From Bacteroidaceae bacterium (GTDB taxonomy: Bacteria; Bacteroidota; Bacteroidia; Bacteroidales; Bacteroidaceae): 58,851 nucleotides of DNA. Below, in pieces: positions 52,427-58,851 of this stretch. The notes under the pieces were generated by a model. It did not search any database, was not told the origin of the DNA, and was given only the letters and a program-made list of their open reading frames with translations. The stretch's first letter is position 1; each line of letters begins with the position of its first letter. The translations under genes and the position numbers were made by a program. The DNA is taken from positions 1 through 58,851 of the forward strand of contig JAFZWQ010000044.1 in NCBI GenBank assembly GCA_017617235.1, read 5' to 3'.

Positions 52427-53372
52427 AGCGGTACGATGTTCCATAGCATGCTCCTTTACAGGTTTGCAAACAACCCGCATAGCACGTGGTGTCGCAACCT
52501 CCTTTGCAGGTGGTATCACACAATACTGAACACGATGTAGTGCACGAACTACGGCATTCCGCTGTACATGTGCTACCACATTGACCAGTGCAGCCACTTG
52601 AACAACCTCCCGAACAACCTCCTACACAATTGCCAGTACAAGTAGTGCTACAACCGCCGCTGCAACTTCCTGTGCATGAACTCCCGCATCCACCCGTACA
52701 ACTGCCTTTACAGGCGTTTTCGCAACTCCCACTACAACTTCCTGTGCATGAACTCCCACATGCACCCGTGCAACTAGAAGTGCATTCGCCAGAACAATTT
52801 GCAGAACAAACAGCACTACAGTCTGTACAAGTACTTGATGGCGAATAATGACCATTTAGAAGATGCAGATATCCACTTCTGTTAGCCACTTCAGGGGTTC
52901 CATTATATTTGGTCAGCTTTCCGATGAGGAGGACTTCATCGCCGGTATTTAGGAGCGCTCCATAATTGTAAGGAGTATTATGAAGATAATAGGCTCTATA
53001 AACAAGTAACGTATCACCCGTGGTGCCAAGGTCACTCAGATAGAATGTGGCAGTACCTTCCTCAATGCTGTAATTGTAAGTAATAGAGTTCACTCGTCCA
53101 TTAATTATCACCTCATCAGTCATCTCTCCATCGGCCAGTTGGCTTGCAACTTTATATGCTTCCGAGGGACTGTAAGGTGACATAAAAGTACCATCTCCTT
53201 TAGAAGAATAAGGGTTGGGAGTAGGCGGATATTCAACATCATCATCCCCACAAGACATTAATATCGTAGGGCCAAACGCTATGATACCTAAGATAGGCAA
53301 CACACCCTTGGCTGCCTTCTTGAAGAATTCCCTTCGTGACTGAAGTTCTTCGTTGTTCTTGTCCTTCTTCAT
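52419..53372 (-). CDS. Tat-lipoprotein with OB-like domain and 32-unit CXXX-repeat tail (rSAM target)
   Basis: This 317-residue protein has a twin-arginine motif SRREFFKKAAKG (Arg 13-14). A hydrophobic segment ends in the lipobox LMSC (Cys 41), predicting Tat export and lipidation. Residues about 70-175 resemble the OB-like exported domain DUF6359 (VIINGRVNSI, ATFYLSDLGTTGDTLLVYRA, GKLTKYNGTPEV). From Cys 182 the tail is C-x-x-x repeated without a break: after an initial CTD, 32 cysteines in exact four-residue register (CSAV, CSAN, ... CKGA, CYG). The spacer residues are mostly Ser, Thr and Gly. It is the probable substrate of the downstream maturases. A Tat route would suit a tail modified before export. 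Confidence 0.85.
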   Translation of the reverse strand: MKKDKNNEELQSRREFFKKAAKGVLPILGIIAFGPTILMSCGDDDVEYPPTPNPYSSKGDGTFMSPYSPSEAYKVASQLADGEMTDEVIINGRVNSITYNYSIEEGTATFYLSDLGTTGDTLLVYRAYYLHNTPYNYGALLNTGDEVLLIGKLTKYNGTPEVANRSGYLHLLNGHYSPSSTCTDCSAVCSANCSGECTSSCTGACGSSCTGSCSGSCENACKGSCTGGCGSSCTGSCSGGCSTTCTGNCVGGCSGGCSSGCTGQCGSTCTAECRSSCTTSCSVLCDTTCKGGCDTTCYAGCLQTCKGACYGTSYRYG

Positions 53373-53707
53373 AACGTTAAAAGTTTTATAATATTGTCAA
53401 TTTTCAGATTCCATCGATGGTTGTTTTGACGCGCCCAGTACTTAGAGTCATCAGCCATTGCTAACATCCGACAGCTCAGGATTGGCTTAGTCGCTTCAAT
53501 ATTACATAATTTTTTGCAATTTACCTAAATTATTTAGAGAAAACTGCAAAAGAAGTCGAATTTTAAATGTTTTTATCAAGAAACAGGCAGAAAACGTTGT
53601 ACCTTTCAAAAAAATAGAAATTCTTCAGCGGATTTAAAGAAGAGGAGCAAGCGGTGCTACTCATTCTCTCAACACCTAGCGCGGAGCAGGGAGGGGAGAG
53701 GATGATG
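53373..53707. other. 335-nt non-coding gap upstream of the CXXX cassette
   Basis: The region is AT-rich, with no credible ORF. I could not find a TAnnTTTG box on the minus strand for the cassette. A short GC-rich stretch at about 53680-53700 (AGCGCGGAGCAGGGAGGGG) vaguely recalls the repeat arms. Nothing else is recognised. Confidence 0.4.
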
Positions 53708-54016
53708 TTAACCCTTGTTCATTTTTGCGGGAAGAATACGGTCGACGATTACAAAGTCTTCTTCTATATGAAATACATATATCCAGCGGCGGTTATGCGA
53801 CACCATTCTGCGAGCTTCCGGGTGAATTTTGCGTAAAGTTTTGGAAGTGGTACGACCAATGCAATCTGCATAGACGGACAGCATTTTTATTTCGGCCCTC
53901 ATGTTGTTTGCATAGCGTATTGCACCTTCCTCAGACAGCATTGCATCCAGGAAAGTCTGCAAACTGGCCATGTCTGCATGGGCTGCATGGCTGATTCGCA
54001 CCTCATAGATTCGCAT
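53708..54016 (-). CDS. RelE/ParE-family toxin
   Basis: This protein is about 102 residues from ATG 54016 (MRIYEVRISHAAHADMASL). It has the ParE pattern: a first beta strand, two helices (LQTFLDAMLSEEGAIRYANN), a central Arg-containing strand, and the C-terminal IYVFHIEEDFVIVDRILP pair of strands. Known relatives inhibit gyrase or cleave mRNA; the target here is unknown. It overlaps the upstream antitoxin-like gene by 14 nt and is preceded by a consensus promoter. The start may be earlier, but that would extend into the antitoxin frame. Confidence 0.78.
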   Translation of the reverse strand: MRIYEVRISHAAHADMASLQTFLDAMLSEEGAIRYANNMRAEIKMLSVYADCIGRTTSKTLRKIHPEARRMVSHNRRWIYVFHIEEDFVIVDRILPAKMNKG

Positions 54017-54206
54017 AGTCCTCGTGAACGCGTGCGATGAGTTCGTCGAAATACTCATCAACAGAAACCGTACTTGCCATCACACGTTCTCTTGTGGAAT
54101 CATCTTTTGACGGAGTATGATAGCGACGACTCGTTTCATAAGCCACAGCAGGTTCAGCGGCAACCATAACCGAATCGGTTTCCATATCAGGATACTTTTT
54201 CACCAT
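54003..54206 (-). CDS. Probable antitoxin of the ParE-like pair
   Basis: This 67-residue protein has a disordered, acidic N-terminal half. A C-terminal helix with the 'VDEYFDELIARVHEDY' pattern resembles antitoxins that wrap ParE/RelE toxins. There is no recognisable DNA-binding domain, which is common for the Bacteroidales members of this type. It is translated first and overlaps the toxin start by 14 nt. Confidence 0.65.
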   Translation of the reverse strand: MVKKYPDMETDSVMVAAEPAVAYETSRRYHTPSKDDSTRERVMASTVSVDEYFDELIARVHEDYANL

Positions 54207-54234
54207 ATTACTTTACTATACATCTTATCTGCTG

Positions 54235-54265
54235 CAAAGATAGTGATTGTTTCCGAGACAACAAA
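54235..54265 (-). promoter_or_regulatory. Promoter of the ParE-type TA pair
   Basis: On the minus strand, TTTG (54265-54262), 19 nt, then TATCTTTG (54242-54235). The -7 box ends 29 nt before the antitoxin ATG (54206). Confidence 0.8.
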
Positions 54266-54303
54266 GGATTCGCGGCATTAAATATATTTAATTCGGCCAT
54301 CCC

Positions 54304-54334
54304 TTTGCAGTGTTAGGATGTATTTGTATATTTG
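54304..54334 (+). promoter_or_regulatory. Promoter of the SH3-like exported protein
   Basis: TTTG at 54304-54307, 19 nt, then TATATTTG at 54327-54334. It lies 44 nt before the ATG at 54379 and is divergent from the TA promoter. Confidence 0.75.
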
Positions 54335-54378
54335 CAAAGAAATAGACAAAATTAATTATCCATAATATAATCTATACT

Positions 54379-55221
54379 ATGAAAAAGACACTTTTAATGT
54401 TGGTTGTGTTTTATGGAGGCATTACATTAAGCGCCCAAAGCCTTCTGAACAGTTTGAAATACGAGGCTCCCAAAAAGTTAATAACAGTAAAGGGGAATAC
54501 AGCAAATGTGAGAGAAAAACCGAATCTGAAAGCCCCTATTGTTGAAGTCAATTGTTGGGAAGACTGGGATAAACCTGAAAAATTACATCTGAAAAAAGGG
54601 ATACTCTACCCTGTAACGGACGATTTGGACGGGTGGTATGAAGTCAATGTAACTTATCCCTCGAGTTATGTCTTTAGCTATTTAGAAACGAAGGGATATG
54701 TCAGCAAATCCGTTGTCCTTGAGCAGCCATGGACGGAGTCGCTTGATAGCCTTATTGCAGAAAAGAGGAAAAACCCTATAGATGAGGACTACTTTCCATA
54801 TTCTTATGTTGATTTGTATGATTATAGAGACTTGCCTAATGGTGAATATGCGATAATTTCAACTACGTATAATCCTAATTATTATATATTGACGACTATT
54901 TATAATGAATTTTACACATTATGGTTAGGGAAGGTTGTGGATAACGTGTTTGTTTTCAAATACCCTGTCCATTGGGAATTTAAGTGTCACGGACGTGCGG
55001 ACGATGTAGTATACGTGGAAAATAAGGGAGAAGTGAACATATTCTATTATGCAGAAAAGGGTTCGGTTATTCACGAAAATAACCGTGCTACGGGATATAT
55101 AACGATATTTCACTTCGACAATTTCGGTGATGATTGGATAGAGAGGCTGTTCAAAGATGCGATAGAAGAGGAACGCACGGGAGTGATGTATTACAATGCG
55201 GAATGGATTAATAAATATTAA
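54379..55221 (+). CDS. Exported protein with SH3-like domain, unknown function
   Basis: This 280-residue protein has a signal peptide (MKKTLLMLVVFYGGITLSAQ). Residues about 35-105 hold a bacterial SH3-like segment (ITVKGNTANVREKPNLKAPI, then GWYEVNVTYP and GYVSKSVV). A C-terminal beta-rich domain of about 150 residues, rich in Tyr, Phe and Asn, follows (PNGEYAIISTTYNPNYYILT). It is more AT-rich in codon use than its neighbours (many TAT, AAT, ATA), hinting at different ancestry. A terminator follows. The role is unknown; SH3-like domains often bind cell-wall peptides. Confidence 0.75.
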   Translation: MKKTLLMLVVFYGGITLSAQSLLNSLKYEAPKKLITVKGNTANVREKPNLKAPIVEVNCWEDWDKPEKLHLKKGILYPVTDDLDGWYEVNVTYPSSYVFSYLETKGYVSKSVVLEQPWTESLDSLIAEKRKNPIDEDYFPYSYVDLYDYRDLPNGEYAIISTTYNPNYYILTTIYNEFYTLWLGKVVDNVFVFKYPVHWEFKCHGRADDVVYVENKGEVNIFYYAEKGSVIHENNRATGYITIFHFDNFGDDWIERLFKDAIEEERTGVMYYNAEWINKY

Positions 55222-55320
55222 TGACTGACAATCCTGTTGAAATACATCCAGTAGTCCGATGCACAGTTGACTTCAACGGCAGACTCGTCCACTAATCCCC
55301 CTTTCCCCCAACAAGAAAAG

Positions 55321-55352
55321 GCGCTATTCCGTTGGGGGGTAGCGTTTTTTTT
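55321..55352 (+). terminator. Terminator of the SH3-like protein gene
   Basis: CGCTATTCC at 55322-55330 pairs with GGGGTAGCG at 55336-55344, followed by eight T. The same stem-loop occurs at 46702-46731 in the opposite orientation. Confidence 0.8.
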
Positions 55353-55517
55353 CTTAACTTTAACTACGTTGAAAATAGGATGCACCTCGGCAATACCCAA
55401 TATTTGAAGAGATACAACGTTGCTGTCTTGTCCTATCGGCCCTATGCCGCCATACGCGAAAATAATCATGCAAGCACGTTATTTTCATGCCTAACGACAT
55501 TTTATCTCTTCATATAT

Positions 55518-55548
55518 TTTGTATTTCGCTCGGTTTTCACTATCTTTG
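55518..55548 (+). promoter_or_regulatory. Promoter of thrS
   Basis: TTTG at 55518-55521, 19 nt, then TATCTTTG at 55541-55548. Its TTTCGCTCGGTTTTCACT spacer closely resembles that of the SRP RNA and infC promoters. Confidence 0.8.
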
Positions 55549-55579
55549 TCACCCGAATTTTGCAAAATATTTAAATAAG

Positions 55580-57523
55580 ATGATAAATATTACATTTCCG
55601 GATGGTTCTGTGCGCCAGTATAATGAGGGCGTGACGGGACTTGAGATTGCAGAGAGTATTTCGCCTCGTTTGGCACAGGATGTCATTGCCTGTGGCGTGA
55701 ACGGCGAGACGGTGGAACTGAATCGCCCCATCAACGAAGATGCTGCCATTCAGCTGTATAAGTGGGACGACAAGGAGGGTAAGCATGCCTTCTGGCACAC
55801 CAGCGCCCACCTGATGGCCGAGGCCTTGCAGGAGTTGTATCCTGGCATTCAGTTCGGCATCGGTCCTGCCATCGAGCAGGGTTTCTACTACGACGTGATG
55901 CCTGCTGAGGGCGTTACCATCCGCGAGAACGACTTTCCAGAAATCGAGAAGAAGATGATGGAGCTGGTTGCCCGCAAGGAGGAACTGGTGCGTCGCGACA
56001 TCTCGAAGGAGGATGCCCTGAAGTTCTTCGGTGACCGCGGTCAGACGTATAAGAACGAGCTGATTGCCGACCTGGAGGACGGTCATATCACCACCTACAC
56101 ACAGGGTGCGTTTACCGACCTCTGTCGTGGCCCGCACCTCACCAGCACGGCTCCCATCAAGGCTGTGAAGGTGCTGAGTGTTAGTGCTGCCTACTGGCGT
56201 GGCGATGAGAAGCGTCCCCAGATGACTCGCCTCTATGCCATTTCGTTCCCCAAGAAGAAGATGCTGGACGAGTATCTCGTGCTGTTGGAGGAGGCCAAGA
56301 AGCGCGACCACCGCAAGATTGGTAAGGAGATGGAATTGTTCATGTTCTCGGAGCGTGTCGGCAAGGGATTGCCCATTTGGCTTCCCAAGGGTACAGCCCT
56401 GCGTCTGCGCCTTGAGGACTTCTTGAAGAAAATCCAAAAACGTTATGGATATCAGCAAGTTATTACTCCGCATATTGGTGGCAAGAATCTGTATGTAACC
56501 AGCGGTCACTATGCCCATTATGGCAAGGACAGCTTCCAGCCCATCCACACTCCGGAAGAGGGCGAGGAGTACATGCTGAAACCCATGAACTGCCCCCACC
56601 ACTGCGAAATCTTTGCTTGGAAGCCCCGCAGCTATAAGGACCTGCCTCTGCGTCTGGCCGAGTTCGGTACGGTTTATCGTTACGAGCAGAGCGGTGAGTT
56701 GCACGGACTGACCCGTGTACGTTCGTTCACTCAGGACGATGCACACATCTTCTGTCGTCCCGACCAGGTGAAGGGTGAGTTCATCCGTGTGATGGAAATC
56801 ATTCAGATTATCTTTGGTGCTCTGGATTTTGCCAACTTCGAGGCTCAGATTTCTCTGCGCGACCCCAACGACAAGGAGAAGTACATCGGTAGCGACGAGG
56901 TTTGGGAACAGGCCGAGCGTGCCATCATCGAGGCTTGTGAGGAGAAGGGCCTGAAGACCACCACCGAGTTGGGCGAGGCTGCTTTCTACGGTCCCAAGCT
57001 CGACTTCATGGTGAAGGATGCCCTGGGTCGCCGTTGGCAGCTGGGTACCATCCAGGTGGATTACAACCTGCCCGAGCGCTTCCAGCTGGAATATGTTGGC
57101 GAGGACAACCAGAAGCACCGTCCCGTGATGATTCATCGTGCTCCCTTCGGCTCTATGGAGCGTTTCACCGCTGTGCTTATCGAGCACACGGCCGGACATT
57201 TCCCCATCTGGCTCGCTCCCGACCAGGTTGCCGTGCTGCCCATCAGCGAGAAGTTCAACGACTATGCCAAGGAGGTTTGCAAGCGACTCGAGGAGCAAGA
57301 TGTACGCACCGTGCTGGACGACCGCAACGAGAAAATTGGTCGTAAGATTCGCGACAACGAGTTGAAGCGCGTGCCCTACATGCTCATCGTGGGCGAGAAG
57401 GAGCAGGAGAGCAAGACCGTGAACTTCCGTCAGCAGGGTGGTGGCGAACAAGGCACCATGACTGTCGATGAGTTTGCCAAGAAAATCAACGACGAGGTTC
57501 GTGCCTTGACTGAGAAATATTGA
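55580..57523 (+). CDS. thrS: Threonyl-tRNA synthetase
   Basis: This cytoplasmic enzyme of about 647 residues charges tRNA-Thr. I chose ATG 55580 ([14 protein letters not shown]), just after its promoter; the longer frame runs into the promoter. An N-terminal TGS domain is followed by the SAD editing domain ([13 protein letters not shown], with the HxxxH and Cys in FTDLCRGPH). The class II core has [11 protein letters not shown] (zinc Cys), [14 protein letters not shown] and [12 protein letters not shown]. The C-terminal anticodon-binding domain contains [13 protein letters not shown]. It is followed after 12 nt by the infC promoter repeat. Confidence 0.97.
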   Translation: MINITFPDGSVRQYNEGVTGLEIAESISPRLAQDVIACGVNGETVELNRPINEDAAIQLYKWDDKEGKHAFWHTSAHLMAEALQELYPGIQFGIGPAIEQGFYYDVMPAEGVTIRENDFPEIEKKMMELVARKEELVRRDISKEDALKFFGDRGQTYKNELIADLEDGHITTYTQGAFTDLCRGPHLTSTAPIKAVKVLSVSAAYWRGDEKRPQMTRLYAISFPKKKMLDEYLVLLEEAKKRDHRKIGKEMELFMFSERVGKGLPIWLPKGTALRLRLEDFLKKIQKRYGYQQVITPHIGGKNLYVTSGHYAHYGKDSFQPIHTPEEGEEYMLKPMNCPHHCEIFAWKPRSYKDLPLRLAEFGTVYRYEQSGELHGLTRVRSFTQDDAHIFCRPDQVKGEFIRVMEIIQIIFGALDFANFEAQISLRDPNDKEKYIGSDEVWEQAERAIIEACEEKGLKTTTELGEAAFYGPKLDFMVKDALGRRWQLGTIQVDYNLPERFQLEYVGEDNQKHRPVMIHRAPFGSMERFTAVLIEHTAGHFPIWLAPDQVAVLPISEKFNDYAKEVCKRLEEQDVRTVLDDRNEKIGRKIRDNELKRVPYMLIVGEKEQESKTVNFRQQGGGEQGTMTVDEFAKKINDEVRALTEKY

Positions 57524-57535
57524 TACTAAATATAT

Positions 57536-57633
57536 TACCTTTGACCTACTTCGCAGGTCGAAGTTAGGCAGCATCTCGGAAAAAATCAAATAAAATTTGT
57601 TTTTTCGCTCGATTTGCACTAACTTTGCAGCCG
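57536..57633 (+). promoter_or_regulatory. Promoter module of infC, duplicate of the SRP RNA promoter
   Basis: TTTG at 57596-57599, 20 nt, then TAACTTTG at 57620-57627. Upstream, GACCT...AGGTC forms a small hairpin. The 98-nt stretch is about 90% identical to 14360-14458. Confidence 0.8.
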
Positions 57634-57648
57634 TTTTGAAACAACCTA

Positions 57649-58302
57649 ATGAAGAAAGACGACAAAAAACAACAGTATCGTATCAACGAACAAATACGTG
57701 TTCGTGAAGTCCGCATCGTTGGCGATGGCATAGAATCTGCCGTCGTGCCCACCTCGAAAGCCATACAGATGGCAGAGCAGCGTGGGGTTGACCTCGTGGA
57801 GATTTCTCCTAATGCCGAGCCACCCGTATGCCGCCTTATCGACTACTCCAAGTTCATCTATCAGCAGAAGAAGAAACAAAAGGAGATGAAGGCAAAGCAG
57901 ACGGTTGTCAACGTGAAGGAGATTCGTTTCGGACCTCAGACCGACGACCACGACTACAACTTCAAGCTGAAGCACGCCATTGGCTTCCTGAGCGATGGCG
58001 ACAAGGTGAAGGCTTACGTCTTCTTCAAGGGTCGTAGCATTCTCTTCAAGGAACAGGGCGAGGTGCTCTTGCTGCGCTTTGCTGCTGACTTGGAGGAATA
58101 CGGCAAAGTAGAGTCCCTGCCTGTGCTCGAGGGTAAGCGTATGATAATGTTCATCGCTCCCAAGAAAGTTGGTGGTGGTGCCAAGAAGCCAGTGGAGACA
58201 GTAGAGGAAGTACAGGAAGCTCCTGTAAAGAAAGCTCCCCAGCAGAAGGCCCGCAAGGAATACACCGGCCCCAAGGTAGAGGGTGAGGACTTTGACGACT
58301 GA
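57649..58302 (+). CDS. infC: Translation initiation factor IF-3
   Basis: IF-3 binds the 30S subunit and proofreads the initiator codon. At 217 residues it is longer than the usual 180 because of a Lys/Ala/Glu-rich C-terminal tail after about residue 175. The N-domain has [18 protein letters not shown], and the linker [20 protein letters not shown]. The C-domain has [20 protein letters not shown] and [13 protein letters not shown]. The start is an ordinary ATG, not the rare AUU used for autoregulation in many bacteria. It heads the infC-rpmI-rplT operon. Confidence 0.97.
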   Translation: MKKDDKKQQYRINEQIRVREVRIVGDGIESAVVPTSKAIQMAEQRGVDLVEISPNAEPPVCRLIDYSKFIYQQKKKQKEMKAKQTVVNVKEIRFGPQTDDHDYNFKLKHAIGFLSDGDKVKAYVFFKGRSILFKEQGEVLLLRFAADLEEYGKVESLPVLEGKRMIMFIAPKKVGGGAKKPVETVEEVQEAPVKKAPQQKARKEYTGPKVEGEDFDD

Positions 58303-58368
58303 CCCCTCTCTAACTCCCCCGAGGGGGAGAAACAAAAGCCTTCCCTCGGGAAGGTTTGGATGGGGTTG
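58301..58368. repeat. GC-rich repeat arms between infC and rpmI
   Basis: ACTCCCCCGAGGGGGAG at 58313-58329 and CCTTCCCTCGGGAAGG at 58339-58354 are two hairpins, with partly inverted flanks matching the GC-rich repeat family. The first bases overlap the infC stop. They could affect read-through into rpmI. Confidence 0.75.
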
Positions 58369-58448
58369 AAAAATGAAAAAAGGGTAGTGCGTAACGCCCG
58401 GTATATGCGTTGCCACACCATTATTAATAACAACTAAAAACAAAAAAA

Positions 58449-58646
58449 ATGCCAAAAGTAAAGACAAACTCCGGTGCAAAGAAGAGATTCGTACTCACCG
58501 GCAGTGGTAAGGTAAAGCGTCATCACGCTTATCACAGCCACATCCTGACAAAGAAGACCAAGAAGCAGAAGCGTAACCTGCAGCATGCCGACCTGGTAGT
58601 AACTGAGAACATGAAGCAAGTCCGTGACCTGCTGAACCTCCGTTAA
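58449..58646 (+). CDS. rpmI: 50S ribosomal protein L35
   Basis: This 65-residue basic protein has the complete L35 pattern: [40 protein letters not shown] and the C-terminal VRDLLNLR-like end. It lies between infC and rplT in the conserved order. Confidence 0.97.
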   Translation: MPKVKTNSGAKKRFVLTGSGKVKRHHAYHSHILTKKTKKQKRNLQHADLVVTENMKQVRDLLNLR

Positions 58647-58747
58647 TGTCGCGTTAGGAACAGAGTCAATTTACTAAAGTTATTAACCGAATGCCCAGCA
58701 CCAAAGAACAATAACATTGTCGCTGACATTCAAAAACAAACAAAACT

Positions 58748-58851
58748 ATGCCAAGATCAGTAAATCACGTAGCCAGTAGAGCTAAGAGAAAGAAGATTCT
58801 GAAGTTGACCCGCGGTTATTTCGGCGCTCGCAAGAACGTTTGGACCGTTGC
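58748..58851 (+). CDS. rplT: 50S ribosomal protein L20, 3'-truncated by the window edge
   Basis: Starting at ATG 58748 it reads [20 protein letters not shown], then [14 protein letters not shown], matching the L20 N-terminus. The frame is open to the last base. L20 assembles early on 23S rRNA and represses this operon in known cases. Confidence 0.95.
   Translation, partial: MPRSVNHVASRAKRKKILKLTRGYFGARKNVWTV

Noticed and set aside
55218-55469. 83-residue minus-strand frame between the SH3-like gene and thrS
   Set aside because: It crosses the terminator hairpin at 55321-55352 and has no ribosome-binding site or recognisable sequence.
58378-58448. L20-binding leader or riboswitch before rpmI
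   Set aside because: A small GC-rich inverted segment is present (AACGCCCGG...), but I see no pseudoknot or conserved leader pattern that I can support.

Overview
The window looks like a chromosomal segment of a Prevotella-like member of the Bacteroidales. The support is: repeated TTTG-N18-20-TAnnTTTG promoters (the Bacteroidetes sigma-ABfr type); two C10 (streptopain) peptidases; BspA-like leucine-rich-repeat proteins; many exported proteins ending in a Y-[DN]-L-x-G-[RQ]-[RK]...NGKK sorting-type tail; a DUF4301 gene; and a CXXX-repeat peptide-modification cassette. No plasmid, phage or rRNA genes are seen.

Layout. 0-1.7 kb: end of an HU-like gene, then a toxin-antitoxin-like pair. 1.7-9.1 kb: C10 peptidase, a KduI isomerase whose apparent signal peptide is out of frame, an orphan GatC-type EIIC permease, a coiled-coil membrane protein and an ABC exporter. 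9.1-25.6 kb: housekeeping genes (nadK, pdxJ, DJ-1 family, ispD, recG, SRP RNA, tRNA-Thr, mutS2, an S9 peptidase, a RelA/SpoT synthetase, DUF4301, and a ytxH/holin-like envelope operon). 25.8-34.6 kb: SPOR lipoprotein, ruvX, def, a TPR protein, an M6 metalloprotease and a GH127 enzyme. 34.8-46.2 kb: a tightly packed co-directional run of exported or membrane proteins (two BspA-like LRR proteins, a four-module beta-rich protein, a membrane-anchored CbxX-type AAA+ ATPase and three proteins of unknown function). 46.2-49.9 kb: a lipoprotein, a repeat mosaic and a second C10 peptidase. 50.0-53.4 kb: a four-gene radical-SAM cassette. 53.7-58.85 kb: a ParE-type TA pair, an SH3-like exported protein, and thrS-infC-rpmI-rplT, the last cut by the window edge.

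The most interesting parts are these. (1) The cassette at 50.0-53.4 kb. A radical SAM/SPASM maturase, a SPASM-like partner without the radical SAM cysteines and a small accessory protein are translationally coupled to a 317-residue Tat-lipoprotein. That protein's C-terminal third is a perfect four-residue Cys periodicity (32 in-register cysteines). (2) A GC-rich inverted-repeat family (about 35-45 bp arms sharing a GTATATAC motif). One copy encloses a DUF559 Vsr-like nuclease gene and the others enclose only short DNA, which suggests a mobile element with small non-autonomous derivatives. (3) Two reading frames broken exactly at slippage-prone tracts in signal-peptide codons: a C9 run in an LRR protein and a 7-bp repeat in kduI. 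(4) Several cases where the intergenic repeat families run into protein-coding DNA (nadK, the mutS2 N-terminus, LRR sorting tails).

All family names rest on motif recognition by eye; no database search was run.
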